The notes: generated from the letters alone by a model not told the origin. Shown: positions 35,401 to 45,964, numbered from the stretch's first letter. The stretch: DNA of 64,000 bases from Harmothoe impar (GCA_947462335.1 OX381704.1:121702065-121766064), one strand, 5' to 3'. Numbers and translations are program-made.

Positions 35401-38400
35401 ACCAAAATGTCTATATGACTAACCTAACCATAACAGACTAAGGGCCGGAGTGTCATCCTCCATTTTATCAGACAACCATGGTAATTATGTTATATTTGGC
35501 TGCAGGCAAGTCTACGGGTCAGCTGCAGGGACCGAGCAGCGCGGCCATCTTTGCTGCTGAGAAGGTCACGGTGCAGATTGACTTCCCGAACATGGAGGAG
35601 GTGGACGTGTCAGAGATCGACCGATACGTAGAGGGCAGCACGGTCAAAGTGGAACTGTACGAGTACGAGACATTACAGGTGGGGTGTGTGTGTGGGGGGG
35701 GGGGTGTATGTGTGTATGTGTGTGTGTTTTTGCCCATAACTGGGGACCCGAATTAGGAAACTTGGTGTTAATTATTGTTTTGATCGATCATAGAAATATT
35801 GAAAACTATGTTGACAAAGACCCATGACGGTGGTGTCTGGAACTTCACAAGTCTAAGATAAATTAAAGAGCTTTAATGTTATAAGTGTAAAGCTGGAAGC
35901 CATAATTGTTTTGTTTGTATGGAGAATCAACTTCAAAAAAAGGCAGAACACTTCTCTTCTTGACTTTCTTCACGAGCCTCGTGCCTTACACAAGAAGTTG
36001 GCGAAGGTACTTGTTTTATTGAAAAAGTAAAATGGTTATAAGAGAGATAACTATTGTTATATTATGTTACAGACGCTTCTCATTCACAATACACATGTTA
36101 TCCGCCACAAAATTGGTTTCCATGTTTTTGATTAATAATGTACTTTGCTGAAAACAGTTTGTTTTTGTTTAAATAGTTGTCCAATAATCAGTATTAAAAT
36201 ATCTTTCTTGTTACTTGTGCTTGTTTTTCATATTCATGTTTAACCTTTTTAACAATTTCCACCAAGCTGCGCAATTCCTACTAAAAACAAAAGTTCAGGT
36301 TCCGGTCCCGATTTCTGTGTGGAGACACACTGAAAAAGTAAACTTGTCTCCAGACTCGTCGAAGTGACTCTCACAAAATAAACGAGTCAAAAGTTGTCTA
36401 ACCTATCAGGTTACCATTCCACAAATAGAATCTGGAGTTGGCAAATGTCAGGTCTTGGGCTGGCACATGCCAAGTGGGTCTTCTATCTGACAACTTCAGC
36501 TAGAAGACCTGCTTCCTTGTCACTTAGACTAGTCTGGAGACGGGTTTGTGGGATGGTAAACTAATAGGTTAGACAACCTTTAACTCGTTTAATTTATGCC
36601 AGTCACCTAGAAGAGTCCGAAACAAGTTTACTTTTTCAGTGTATAGTTGCATGCGGAAGGCATGCTGAAAAATATAGATACAGGGGACATAAGCAGTTCT
36701 TAAAATCGACATAGGACATGCAATATGGCCATTTCTAAAAAAAAAACATGGAGACCACCTCATCCAGAGCCCCATATAAATATGTTACAGAGATGACAAC
36801 ACTAAAGTAGGTAAAGCTGAGTGAAATGTTTGGCCTGGGTTTACACCTGTGAGCATCAACACGTGAACTTGCTGCCAGCCTGGCCGCTCCACTGATAATC
36901 TAACAGCCCGACCCTTAGTCTGTAGTGACTAACCAAGGTTAGTCATAGGGACATTGGTCAGGCATGACCCAGTGCTATTCAAAAATGACTGAGGCATAAC
37001 AACACATGACTAATGCCTTACTCAAAAGGACCTAACCTAATAGTCATTGAAAGGTAGAAGACTAAGGTGAGTTGGTTGGTACTAACAAACCTGACAATAT
37101 TAACTGACCTAAGCTGGTTCTATAGGGAGCTAGATGATGACTAACTAGGTTAAGTCCTAATTACTGAGTTGTTAGTAAGAACTGACTAAGTTCTGGAGCG
37201 TACAGACTATGAGTGAGTTGGCACTCCCTGAGTGTGTTGTTGTTGTTTTGGCTGCCACATCATGCAATGACTGGCTGGGAGGAGGGGGGCACTCCCTTTA
37301 CTTTCTATAGTACTATGTGTTAACATCACCTCAAAAAGGGGAGAAAAATCAACAAAAAAATCACATTTTCAATGAGAAATTGAGGAGAAAACATACCCAA
37401 ATCAAGGTAGATTAAGAAAAATATAACATAGGAGATGATAGAAATAAATACACAAATTATGGTGAACACGAAATATAATAGCAAAATGTAATAGCAGAAA
37501 TGTATTTTGTTAACTCTCAAATTGCCTTGAAATGTACCCCTTTCCCTCCAAAATCGCCTTAAAAAGCAGCCCTTATCACGGGCCCGCACGGGTCCGTACC
37601 GAGGACCCCAAAAAGTACCCTTTCCCTTGAAATTGTGTTCACAGATGGTTTCCACTTCTGGGGTAGTGCCCCCCCCCCCCCCCCCCGGGTCTGGCTGCCT
37701 CCTCCCCATGTAAACATGTTGTTGTCGTTGACTCCTGTACATCGGGCTGCTCCGGCCACATAAGAGTGCGTCTTTCTCAGCGTGCACCCAGCGTGCAGTA
37801 TTGTACCATAATAAAGCCCCCCACCCCCGGGGACCTGTCAGCATAAAGCCCCCCACCCCCCCCCGGGGCCTGTCGGCATTCACAGGGCTGCATTAAGTAT
37901 TAACCTAAAGCCAATGCCATCAAAGGCTGCCGTGTGGAGGCACGGCCGTAAACTGATTCACCCCAGCCCCGGCCAGCCGGCTGTCTCTATAGGGCCAATA
38001 CACCATACACACCACCCACTCTTTTAGCAAGCTTCTTAACCCTTTAAGGACGCACTCCACCCTATTATAGGTGTGCACATGATTATAATTATGTATTATT
38101 TGGGCTTAAATGTATTTGAAATAGGTGCATTGCACATCAGTTTGACCGTATTTAATGCCTCCATCAAATCATATCTGTTTTTTATTGCTGTGAGATGTGA
38201 ATGGAACAAAACGTTATTTTTTTTAGCTTCCTTTGCTTTCAATAGCATTATGGGCTAGAAATGGAATATATTTATTGAATGTAATGACTTGGGACTGATC
38301 TTAGAGTGATTTCCGAGAACCCCTTTCTTTCTTTTATTGATCTTATTATTTATGGAAGCCAACGAGGGCCATAAGCATGCACTATGTCTCTTAATACTTT

Positions 38401-40015
38401 TGCATATAGGCCCAAGTACAATACTCTACAGGAAATACTATATGCACGTTTCTATTGCTGTCAACAGTGAAAAATGTGCTGTCAGTCTGTCAACTTCTGT
38501 AATTGAGCTTACTGTCAAAGGGGGAAAACGCTGTCTGTCTGTCAACTATTTTTTTTGAAGCTTCTGACAGGTATCCCTTAGGCCTGGGATGTAAGAGGGG
38601 TATGGAAGAAGGTATAGTCAGGGAGAGGGAGGGAGGGAGGGAGGGAGGGAGAGAGGGAGGGGGGAGGGAGGGAGGGAGGCAGAGAGGGGGGGAGGGAAGG
38701 AAGGAATGAGGGAGGGAGGGAGGGAGGGAGGGAGGGAGGGAGGGAGGGAGGAAAGGAAAGACCGAGGGAGGGAAGGAGGGAGGGAGTGAGGAAGTAAAGG
38801 AAAGACCGAGGGAGGGAGGGCAGGAAGGAGGAAGGGAGGGAGAGAGGGAAGGAGGGAGGGAGGGAAGGAAGGATGGAGGGAGGGAAGGCGAGAGGGAAGG
38901 AGGGAGGGAGGGAGGGAGGGAGGGAGGGAGGGAGGGAGGGAAGGAAGGAGGGAGGGAGGGAGAGAGGGAGGGAGGGAGGGAGGGAGGGAGGGAGGGAGAG
39001 AGGGAGGGAGGGAGGAGGGAGAGAGGGAGGGGGGAGGGAGAGAGGGAGGGAGGGACTCTGTATTGAGCACTAACGCTAAAAGATACCTGTCACAAAGTGG
39101 TTTGCATAAGTTGACAGTTTGACAGGTGAAAAATCCATATTGAGAGCAATTCTTTTTCAACTTGACAGTGTGACAGGTGAAAAATCAATGTTGACAGCAA
39201 CTTATTTTTCCAACTTGACAGTTTGACAGCTGAAAAATCAATGTTGACAGCAGTTCTTTTTCAACTTGACAGTGTGACAGGTAAAAAATCAATGTTGACA
39301 GCAACTTATTTTTCCAACTTGACAGTTCGACAGCTGAGAAATCCATTTTGACAGCAAAAAAAAATCGCTTATAAAATTAATAAACACATCTTTTTCTTTT
39401 TCTTATTTCATATAGTTGTAGCCCTCCTCGGCTTCCGTAATTATTAAGGTCTGCAGAGCTGTTCAAAGTTGCATAGTTACCAAAAAATGAGAAACATCAC
39501 CGAACAATGTGAAATTTCACTGAAAAATGACAAAACTCTCCAAATATGCCCGGAACAATGTGTTGAAAACACATCTTTTGCTTAAATGATATTATGAATT
39601 ATATTTTGATAGAGTATCAACAACATGTAGTTACATTTCAAATGCATTTTGTGAATATATATTACAGAAAACTATATGATCCTATTACAGGTTACTTAGA
39701 CTTGGTCTCAGAAATAAGCTCGGGACCCTCCCCCCCCTATTTATTATGCTTTTTTTTTCAGCTTATACCCACAATATAGTGAAATCGTAGCTTTTTTAAC
39801 GTCGATTTTTTTTTATCTAACCACCCTTGCAGGGGAAAACTAGCTCGGGCACATTAACCTTCTGCCGCCAGCACCCCTAGCTCTACCAAAGTTCTATGAC
39901 TGTCATATATGATTGGTATTTTGACTATGGCATCCATTCATTACATGTACATATCTAAGTTGGAGGAAAATACAAAAACTTTTTTTTTATGTGTTCTGCC
40001 TGTGTTATACACTGA

Positions 40016-40058
<43 letters not shown>

Positions 40059-43000
40059 GCAGATGAGCTATACAGGAAATATGTTGGGTGTTAATTAGAT
40101 CACATTCATCAAACATTGTGGATAGTATCATTCAATAGCTGCCTTAAGCTTCCACTGGGTTTCAATCTCCGTAGAGGCCAATGAGCAGGGCAGTGCGGCA
40201 TGCTGAATAATGCTGACCATGCAGTATTAACTCCATGTACAGATTAAGGATCTCCAGAACCCTGACCTAAGACATGCTTCATATTCTGGCTCTACAAAGA
40301 ACCTCCGTCAGGGAGATATTTCATCATTCTGGTTATTGGACGTAGAACACCCGGCAGTCACTGACTGCCGCTGGTCATGCAACATGGTCGCCCCACCACT
40401 AAAATGCCTCCTGGTGTTTGAACAGTCTGTATGGGGAATGGGATTAAAGGTAGTTCATCTTCATAGCATTTAACCAGAATGTTGACCAAAACCTTCCCTT
40501 CCTATATATTCCATTGAATTCATTCCATTGTAGTATATATACGGGTGTATGTCCTGTTGTTGTTATTGTTGTTGTTGTTGTTGTTAACAGCCCCTGTTGT
40601 TGTCTATTGTAGGTGTGCAGTAAGCCGTTCCGTGACCTGACGGGGCGGGTGTATGTCCTGTTATTGTTGTTGTTGTTGTTGTTGACAGCCCCTGTTGTTG
40701 TCTATTGTAGGTGCGCAGTAAGCCGTTCCTTGACCTGACGGGGCGGGTGTATGTCCTGTTGTTGTTGTTGTTGTTGTTGTTGACAGCCCCTGTTGTTGTC
40801 TATTGTAGGTGCGCAGTAAGCCGTTCCGTGACCTGACGGGGCGGGTGTATGTCCTGTTGTTGTTGTTGTTGTTGTTGACAGCCCCTGTTGTTGTCTATTG
40901 TAGGTGCGCAGTAAGCCGTTTCGGGACCTGACGGGGGCGCGGGTGACCAGCACGGGCCCGGTGGCGGTGGTGGCAGGGTCTACGTGGACCTCGGTGGGAC
41001 TGGAGCTGATGGGGGACCACCTGGTAGAGTACCTGCCCCCGGTCTCTACCTGGGGGACCTCCTTCTACACAGCACCCGTCGCCAACCGCACAGGGGGCGA
41101 CATCATCAGGATACTCGGTAAGAGCTTTATTTGTTCTCCTCTTTCACATTTTCATAATGTTTCTTTTGATTGAAGATAATTATCTTTTTTTTAAAAGGTA
41201 AAAAATGTGGATCTAGATATCTATATCTTACCCTTATAAAGCTACTAAATGTATTCAATATATAAAACTGCCAGCAGGATATGCACTGCAAGAGAGTTAC
41301 TGGTCTTGAATTTGTATGTAAAAATGTTACAGGCCAAATCTGAAATCCTATAACCTGAGTGGCAGCACCAGTCACAACCTTAGTTACACCTTAGTAACAC
41401 TTTAGTTACACCTTAGTTACACCTTAGTTCCAGCCTTAGTTACAACCTTAGTTACACCATAGTTACAACCTTAGTTACACTTTAGTTCCAGCCTTAGTTA
41501 CAAACTTAGTTTCCACCTTAGTTACATTTCTTCCAGGCTTAGTTACAACCTTAGTTACAATCTTAGTTCCAGCCTTAGTTACACCTTAGTTCCAGCCTTA
41601 GTTACACCTTAGTTCCAGCCTTAGTTACACCTTAGTTCCAGCCTTAGTTACACCTTAGTTCCAGGCTTAGTTACAACCTTAGTTACACCTTAGTTCCAGC
41701 CTTAGTTCCAGCCTTAGTTCTAGCCTTAGTTACACCTTAGTTACACCTTAGTTCCAGCCTTAGTTACACCTTAGTTACAGCCTTAGTTACACCTTAGTTA
41801 CACCTTAGTTCCAGCCTTAGTTACACCTTAGTTCCAGCCTTAGTTACACCTTAGTTCCAGCCTTAGTTACACCTTAGTTACACCTTATTTACAGCCTTAG
41901 TTACACCTTAGTTACACCTTAGTTCCAGCCTTAGTTACAACCTTAGTTACACCTTAGTTCCAGCCTTAGTTACAACTTTGGTTACACTTTGGTTCCAGCC
42001 TTAGTTACAAACTTAGTTTCTGCCTTAGTTACAGCCTTAGTTCCTGCCTTAGTTACAGCCTTAGTTACACTTTAGTTACAGCCTTAGTTACAAACTTAGT
42101 TTCTGCCTTAGTTACACCTTAGTTACAACCTTAGTTGCACCTTAGTTCCAGCCTTAGTTCCATCTTAGTTCCAACCTCTAAAACCTCAATTACAGCCTTA
42201 ATAACTCACATGTCTGACCTTTTCTACTTATGCACAGGGCACACAGAGGAGTTACAGCCTTATTTACATCTTAGTTAAAGCCTTAGTTACACTTTAGTTA
42301 CACCTTAGTTCCAGCCTTAGTTACAACCTTAGTTACACCATAGTTACAACCTTAGTTACACTTTAGTTCCAGCCTTAGTTACAAACTTAGTTTCCACCTT
42401 AGTTACATTTCTTCCAGGCTTAGTTACAACCTTAGTTACAATCTTAGTTCCAGCCTTAGTTACACCTTAGTTCCAGCCTTAGTTACACCTTAGTTCCAGC
42501 CTTAGTTACACCTTAGTTCCAGCCTTAGTTACACCTTAGTTCCAGGCTTAGTTACAACCTTAGTTACACCTTAGTTCCAGCCTTAGTTACAGCCTTAGTT
42601 CTAGCCTTAGTTACACCTTAGTTACACCTTAGTTCCAGCCTTAGTTACACCTTAGTTACAGCCTTAGTTACACCTTAGTTACACCTTAGTTCCAGCCTTA
42701 GTTACACCTTAGTTCCAGCCTTAGTTACACCTTAGTTCCAGCCTTAGTTACACCTTAGTTACACCTTATTTACAGCCTTAGTTACACCTTAGTTACACCT
42801 TAGTTCCAGCCTTAGTTACAACCTTAGTTACACCTTAGTTCCAGCCTTAGTTACAACTTTGGTTACACTTTGGTTCCAGCCTTAGTTACAAACTTAGTTT
42901 CTGCCTTAGTTACAGCCTTAGTTCCTGCCTTAGTTACAGCCTTAGTTACACTTTAGTTACAAACTTAGTTTCTGCCTTAGTTACACCTTAGTTACAACCT

Positions 43001-45293
43001 TAGTTGCACCTTAGTTCCAGCCTTAGTTCCATCTTAGTTCCAACCTCTAAAACCTCAATTACAGCCTTAATAACTCACATGTCTGACCTTTTCTACTTAT
43101 GCACAGGGCACACAGAGGAGTTACAGCCTTATTTACATCTTAGTTAAAGCCTTAGTTACACTTTAGTTACACCTTAGTTACAGCCTTAGTTACAACCTTA
43201 GTTACACCTTAGTTACAGCCACAATTACTCACTGTGTTTGACCTTGATTCCTTGTGCACAGGGCACACAGCGGAGTCATAACCTTATTTACATCTTAGTT
43301 CCAGCCTTAGTTACACTTTAGTTCCAGCCTTAGTTACACTTTAGTTACAGCCTTAGTTACACCTTAGTTACAGCCTCAATTACTCACTGTGTCTGACCTT
43401 GTCTCCTTGTGTACAGGCCACACAGAGGAGACCCGGGTGCGTGTGTTACAGGCTGACCCTGACGACCCCGGCGCTGTGATCACATCCAGATACAGCCTCA
43501 ACGAGCGTTACTTTGTGGACGTGGAGGCCCCATCAGACAGCCCCGTGGTGGTGCTGGCGAGTCGGCGGGTGCTGGTAGCACAGTTCTGTAAGTCGCACAG
43601 TGTGGACGGCTACCGTAACTCTGACCCCTTCATGGCGCTGGTCCCCCCGGCCGCCCAGTACACAGACCTCTACCACTTCATAACCATCTCCACCCGCAGC
43701 GGGCAGACCTCCTACAGTAACTTCCTCAACCTGATGTGTGAGAGCAGCAAACTGCCCGGGCTGCGGCTCAACAACGCCCCCATCCCCCCGCTGGCCCTCC
43801 ACTGGGGCTGGGCCTCGGTGCCCACAGCCTCCGTGTCAGTGGCCTCCCTGTCCGTCCCCAACGGCACCTACACCCTGAGTCACCTGGAGCCCAACGTGAC
43901 GTTTGGGGCCATGTTGTACGGGCTGCAGTTCCAGGAGTCGTACGGCCAGCTGCTGGGGCAGCGGCTGGAAAGCCTGACCTACGCCCAGATCTGCCTCAGT
44001 CTGCAGGCCGAGCAGGAGGACTACTTCGACAACGACTGTGACGGGCTGTTTGACGAGGAGATAGAGAACGGGGTGGACGATGACGGTGACGGGTTGATAG
44101 ACGAGGACGTGTTTAATGACCGGATGGGGCGGCCCCAGACGGGAGACAACAGCAGTCTGTACTACTACACGGCTGCACCCCGGGCGGCCGGGGAAGGTGA
44201 CGACGACACCGACGTCACAACCACAGACGGGCCCCAAACCAGCACCAGGCCTGTAGCCACTACAGACACCGTCACCACAGAACAGGCCACCACTCAGGCA
44301 GCCCCCACCACCACCACACAACCCACCACCACACCCCCCACCAGTGAAGCAGCCACTACACTGGCAGCCACCACAGAGTGGCCGACTACCACGGAGCAGG
44401 CCACCACTCAACACACCACAGTGCAACTCACCACTGCTAGTGTGACAACACAGGAGGCGACCACCCTCCCCGCCACTACCACGGCCTTAGACACTACCAC
44501 ACCCGAGGCCACAACACTACCCGACACAACGCTGGGAATGACATCAACAGTGGAGATGACAACAGCCGAGGTAACTACCGTAACCACAGAGGGTCCATCC
44601 ACGCCGGTTGTAACCACAGAACCGACAACTGAAGCAGCGACGACCCCTGGTCTAACCACCGAGCCTCCGCTCACCACCACAGAACCCCCAACCACTGAGC
44701 GGCAGACCACCACAGTAGAACCGGTCACCACCCCTATAGCCACTACAGAGCACCAGCAGAGCACCGTCCAGCAGGAGGCGTCCTCTGCTGCCGTGAGGAC
44801 AGAGGCGGTGACTACAGAGCAGCCTGACAGCAGCACGGGTGCAGCCAGTACGGCAGCTGCCACAACCCGGCAGCAGCAGCAGGACAGCAGCACAGCCACC
44901 CACTCCCCCCTGCTGGAGGTCCTCAGTCCCTCCTCCCGCCCCCAGCCCAGCACCGCCCGGGCCGGCACCACAGCAGACCCTGATGCAGGCAGAGACTTTA
45001 CCACTGAGGCAGCGTCCTTAGAGCGCCCCGTCTCACCGACCCCGACCGGGCGCAGCGTGAGCACGCTGCCGGAGGACCAGCTCAAACTGGTGATCCCGGC
45101 CCTCATCCTGCTCGGCATACCGCTCATTGTGCTGACTGTTCTCATCACCCGGTCCTGTAAGGCTGCCAAGCGGGCCAGGCTAGCCGCCCAGCAGGGGGGC
45201 AGCCCCCCACCCCCTCCTCCTCTCCCAGCCTCCTCCAAGCCTGCAGCCAAGGCACCCACAAAGCACAAGGCTGGGGTGGTGGATCTACGGTAA
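29264..45293 (+). CDS. Type I membrane mucin with IgGFc-binding domain (six exons)
   Basis: Exons 29264-29425, 32702-32864, 34731-34865, 35506-35678, 40904-41117 and 43417-45293 join in consistent phases to 2724 nt (907 residues plus stop). The initiator lies upstream. A hydrophobic leader core (PLVLLLAVLLHPVPSHQ) comes first. Residues about 22-470 match the IgGFc_binding family (PF17517) in ordered landmarks: GTRFILVFLENR, a VTISVPTSFEPD block, SDAFLVLPQTTLGTDYVIMSY-like block, DLTGARVTSTGPVAV, and HWGWASVPTASVSV. Next is an acidic DNDCDGLFDEE / DDDGDGLIDED pair (about 484-513), resembling Ca-binding DxDxDG motifs, then a Thr-rich mucin stalk (about 548-820), a membrane segment (about 838-861) and a 46-residue tail with a PPPPPPLP run. 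By family and architecture I infer a cell-surface, possibly mucosal, adhesion or defence protein; no ligand can be named. Confidence 0.85.
29636..30060. repeat. 39-bp minisatellite, about 10 copies
   Basis: The unit GCCATTCCCTAGCCCATGAG plus CCATTCCCCAAACAGAGAA repeats with two versions of the centre (CCCCAAACAG and CCCCTGACAG) grouped in blocks. It lies in the intron after the leader exon; the reverse-strand peptide repeats are artefacts. Confidence 0.9.
30361..32425 (+). pseudogene. Decayed non-LTR retrotransposon (LINE, jockey/CR1-like) ORF2, 3' part
   Basis: The region starts within the linker before the RT (LTRYRDNPRKFWSVLKELW, then FVNHFYSTIGSKL). It carries RT blocks: SKNQFGFIPGCSTNDAI, VVFVDLRKAFDTVN, GSVLGPLLFLIYVNDV and the catalytic YADD. 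It ends with a C-terminal region containing YKTMVLPCLEYC and RLWDGVTSAQQHSLGVKEF. The frame shifts between about 30705 and 30723, and in-frame stops occur at 31089, 31247 and 31314. The 5' half (endonuclease) is absent and the 3' end is AATAAAAAATCTAAACTC near 32405-32423. It is a dead, 5'-truncated copy in an intron of the IgGFc-binding gene, same strand. Confidence 0.85.
32461..32510 (+). pseudogene. Relic of an IgGFc-domain exon
   Basis: The translation VHVSVPTSLYPD closely matches VTISVPTSFEPD in the functional exon that starts 240 bp downstream. The nucleotide match covers about 45 bp, with most positions identical around CTCGGT and ACCTCC. It has no acceptor-to-donor structure, is cut off upstream by LINE-associated repeat DNA and downstream by the next MITE. 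It is probably a partial exon duplicate. Confidence 0.55.
32514..32640. mobile_element. Short MITE, ends TCCCAGTAAACA / TCCCTGCTAACA
   Basis: Imperfect inverted ends (two mismatches in the first 12) surround an AT-rich centre with TTATAACATT/ATTATATAAC palindromes. Noncoding; it sits 60 bp before an exon. Confidence 0.6.
32702..32864 (+). CDS. IgGFc-binding gene, exon (VFIVAAGDQ)
   Basis: Acceptor TGTCTGTAG, donor GTAAGC, phase 0 start and phase 1 end. It encodes the VTISVPTSFEPDVTLTV strand pair typical of the family. Confidence 0.85.
33392..33450 (-). repeat. tRNA-derived SINE head (pol III A and B boxes)
   Basis: Read on the minus strand, GAGTTGGGGTAAAGCG (A box, about 33432-33447) is followed at tRNA-like spacing by GGGTTCAAGCTCC (B box, about 33395-33407), with a CTTACATGTGGGAG loop region between. 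Acceptor stems do not pair well, so I call a tRNA-like SINE head rather than a tRNA gene. Confidence 0.5.
33540..33775. repeat. Dispersed repeat shared with 39600-39790
   Basis: ATGATCCTATTACAG, then a CTCAGAAA block and a CYCGGGACCC block, recur in the same order near 33684-33750 and 39675-39730. Family unknown. Confidence 0.45.
34445..34725. repeat. 20-bp array of TGACCT half-sites before the third exon
   Basis: About 14 copies of TGACCTCTGTGACCTTAACC and variants. In the clean part (34562-34660) TGACCT motifs alternate with 3-nt and 5-nt spacers, i.e. DR3 and DR5 arrangements of the nuclear-receptor half-site AGGTCA on the minus strand. The array runs into the polypyrimidine tract of the acceptor at 34730. 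Confidence 0.8.
34731..34865 (+). CDS. IgGFc-binding gene, exon (VVQVVSDVPVVV)
   Basis: Acceptor TCTCCCTCAG, donor GTCAGT, 135 nt, phase 1-1. It encodes the SDVPVVVQAASLN and LGTDYVIMSYVFEG signatures of the family. Confidence 0.9.
35161..35450 (+). mobile_element. MITE with CTCYRG..CTTAGTC ends, forward copy (290 bp)
   Basis: The ends CTCTAGAACTTAGTCAG and (complement) CTCCGGCCCTTAGTCTG are imperfect inverted repeats. Over its whole length it is the reverse complement of 36904-37198. Noncoding. Confidence 0.7.
35506..35678 (+). CDS. IgGFc-binding gene, exon (GKSTGQLQGPSS)
   Basis: Acceptor TTGGCTGCAG, donor GTGGGG, phase 1 start and phase 0 end. It encodes an AAEKVTVQIDFPN strand and the link into DLTGARVTS. 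The donor is followed by a G run and GT repeats. Confidence 0.85.
36327..36642. mobile_element. MITE with 21-bp perfect inverted ends (316 bp)
   Basis: ACACTGAAAAAGTAAACTTG plus T is present at both ends in inverted orientation, followed by about 20 more imperfectly matching positions (ACTCKTCKARGTGAC). Noncoding; no clear target duplication. Confidence 0.75.
36904..37198 (-). mobile_element. MITE with CTCYRG..CTTAGTC ends, inverted copy (295 bp)
   Basis: Reverse-complement copy of 35161-35450, diverged by scattered changes and small indels. The pair flanks the GKSTGQLQ exon and the MITE at 36327. From 37200 to 38600 there are C/G homopolymers and a duplicated CATAAAGCCCCCCACCCC block (about 37807-37880) but no gene. 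Confidence 0.7.
38621..39057. repeat. (GGGA)n polypurine tract, about 440 bp
   Basis: Near-continuous GGGAGGGAGG with A-rich interruptions. All-purine on one strand, so G-quadruplex or triplex formation is likely. Arg/Glu/Gly and Pro/Ser frames through it are artefacts. Confidence 0.95.
39095..39355. repeat. Tandem repeat, unit about 58 bp, 4 copies (TTGACAG)
   Basis: CAACTTGACAGTKTGACAG, then TGAAAAATCAATGTTGACAG, recurs four times before an A-run. TTGACAG appears two to three times per unit. Confidence 0.8.
40016..40058. repeat. (GAT)n microsatellite
   Basis: About 13 uninterrupted GAT repeats. The flanking 39800-40500 region has no supported gene. Confidence 0.9.
40545..40903 (+). repeat. 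Tandem duplication carrying an intron end, acceptor and exon start (about 98-102 bp units)
   Basis: Starts at about 40545, 40647, 40745 and 40843. Each unit reads GTGTATGTCCTGTT, a (GTT)n run, ACAGCCCCTGTTGTTGTCTA, TTGTAG and then exon-like GTGCGCAGTAAGCCG and GACCTGACGGGGCGG. Only the fourth continues into the full exon at 40904. The first three exon copies are about 36 bp long and end just before the next GTGTAT. Confidence 0.9.
40904..41117 (+). CDS. IgGFc-binding gene, exon (VRSKPFRDLTGARVTS)
   Basis: Acceptor CTATTGTAG, donor GTAAGA, phase 0 start and phase 1 end. It encodes the DLTGARVTSTGPVAVVAG signature and STWGTSFYTAP. Three upstream partial copies of its start carry equally good acceptors. 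Confidence 0.85.
41370..43410 (+). repeat. 2-kb CCTTAGTTACAC/CCTTAGTTCCAG minisatellite with an 869-bp duplication
   Basis: Units of 11-12 bp alternate between ACAC and CCAG endings. A higher-order block repeats with an offset of about 869 bp (for example TTATGCACAGGGCACACAGA at 42229 and 43098). The array contains three decoys of the next exon's acceptor plus exon start, ending at 42237, 43106 and 43261; the real acceptor is at 43416. Confidence 0.9.
43417..45293 (+). CDS. IgGFc-binding gene, last exon (domain end, acidic motif, mucin stalk, TM, tail)
   Basis: Acceptor TTGTGTACAG, phase 1 start, stop TAA at 45291. From its first residue: end of the IgGFc domain (to about 195), DxDxDG acidic motifs (about 201-230), Thr/Ala/Pro-rich stalk with dozens of TTT and TTE runs (about 265-540), membrane segment LVIPALILLGIPLIVLTVLI, stop-transfer KAAKRAR, and a PPPPPP-containing tail ending VVDLR. 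High GC relative to flanks, as in the other exons. Confidence 0.92.
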
Positions 45294-45374
45294 CCCAGAA
45301 TAGAAAGTGCTGCGGGGAGGGGGGGGGGGGTGGACAGACAAAGAAGTATTGTATTCTCAGAATCTGAGTAACAA

Positions 45375-45545
45375 AAGCTCTGTCAATTTCCTGTTCAACA
45401 TGTAAACATAGAATCTAACAATGAAGTCTATGGCTTCAATATTGCATGAAAAAATTATTTATTTTGTCAATTTCATGTACAACATGTAAATATAGAAACT
45501 AAAAATGAATCTATGGCTTCAACATTGCATAAAGAAATTATTTAT
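45375..45545. repeat. Tandem duplication of about 92 bp in the 3' UTR region
   Basis: TGTCAATTTCMTGTWCAACA, CTATGGCTTCAAYATTGCAT and AAATTATTTAT recur once with few changes, just downstream of the stop codon of the mucin gene. No AATAAA is seen in the next few hundred bases. Confidence 0.75.
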
Positions 45546-45964
45546 CTATAACATTTGTAATCCACATGTTGTATATGTCACAATATCCAGCTAGGGAGCT
45601 GGTTAACATCTGTTTTATACCCGTACACAGTTGCACATCAACGCTTGTCATATCGATGAGCAGAAAGCAGTATAATTGACAGACCTGTAACTTAAACTTT
45701 CAGAAGTTCCACCGTAAGTGACAGGAGTATGGACAGCTAGATGCCAGTTTTCATGGCTTTTAAGTCAGACAACTAGTTAGGTCATTGATCAACACAGTAC
45801 CACATATCACTGTAATTGCTATTAGGCTGTGACCACTGCTGCACTACAGTAAAAATTGAAAATAATTCATATTTACTAGGGTGGTGCGAAAGGATTCAGA
45901 CCTGTAAGGGGGATGCAATTAAAGAGTGGCCCTGTTGTTCAATCTGAACACTGCGTAAAGTTGC

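Noticed and set aside
38503..39160. Pro/Ser-rich 180-codon minus frame and Gly/Arg/Glu plus frames
   Set aside because: Translations of the (GGGA)n tract.
43533..45268. Minus-strand frames of 196 and 286 codons opposite the mucin exon
   Set aside because: Shadows of the Thr-rich coding strand; they lack splice context and family resemblance, while the plus frame has matching exon phases.
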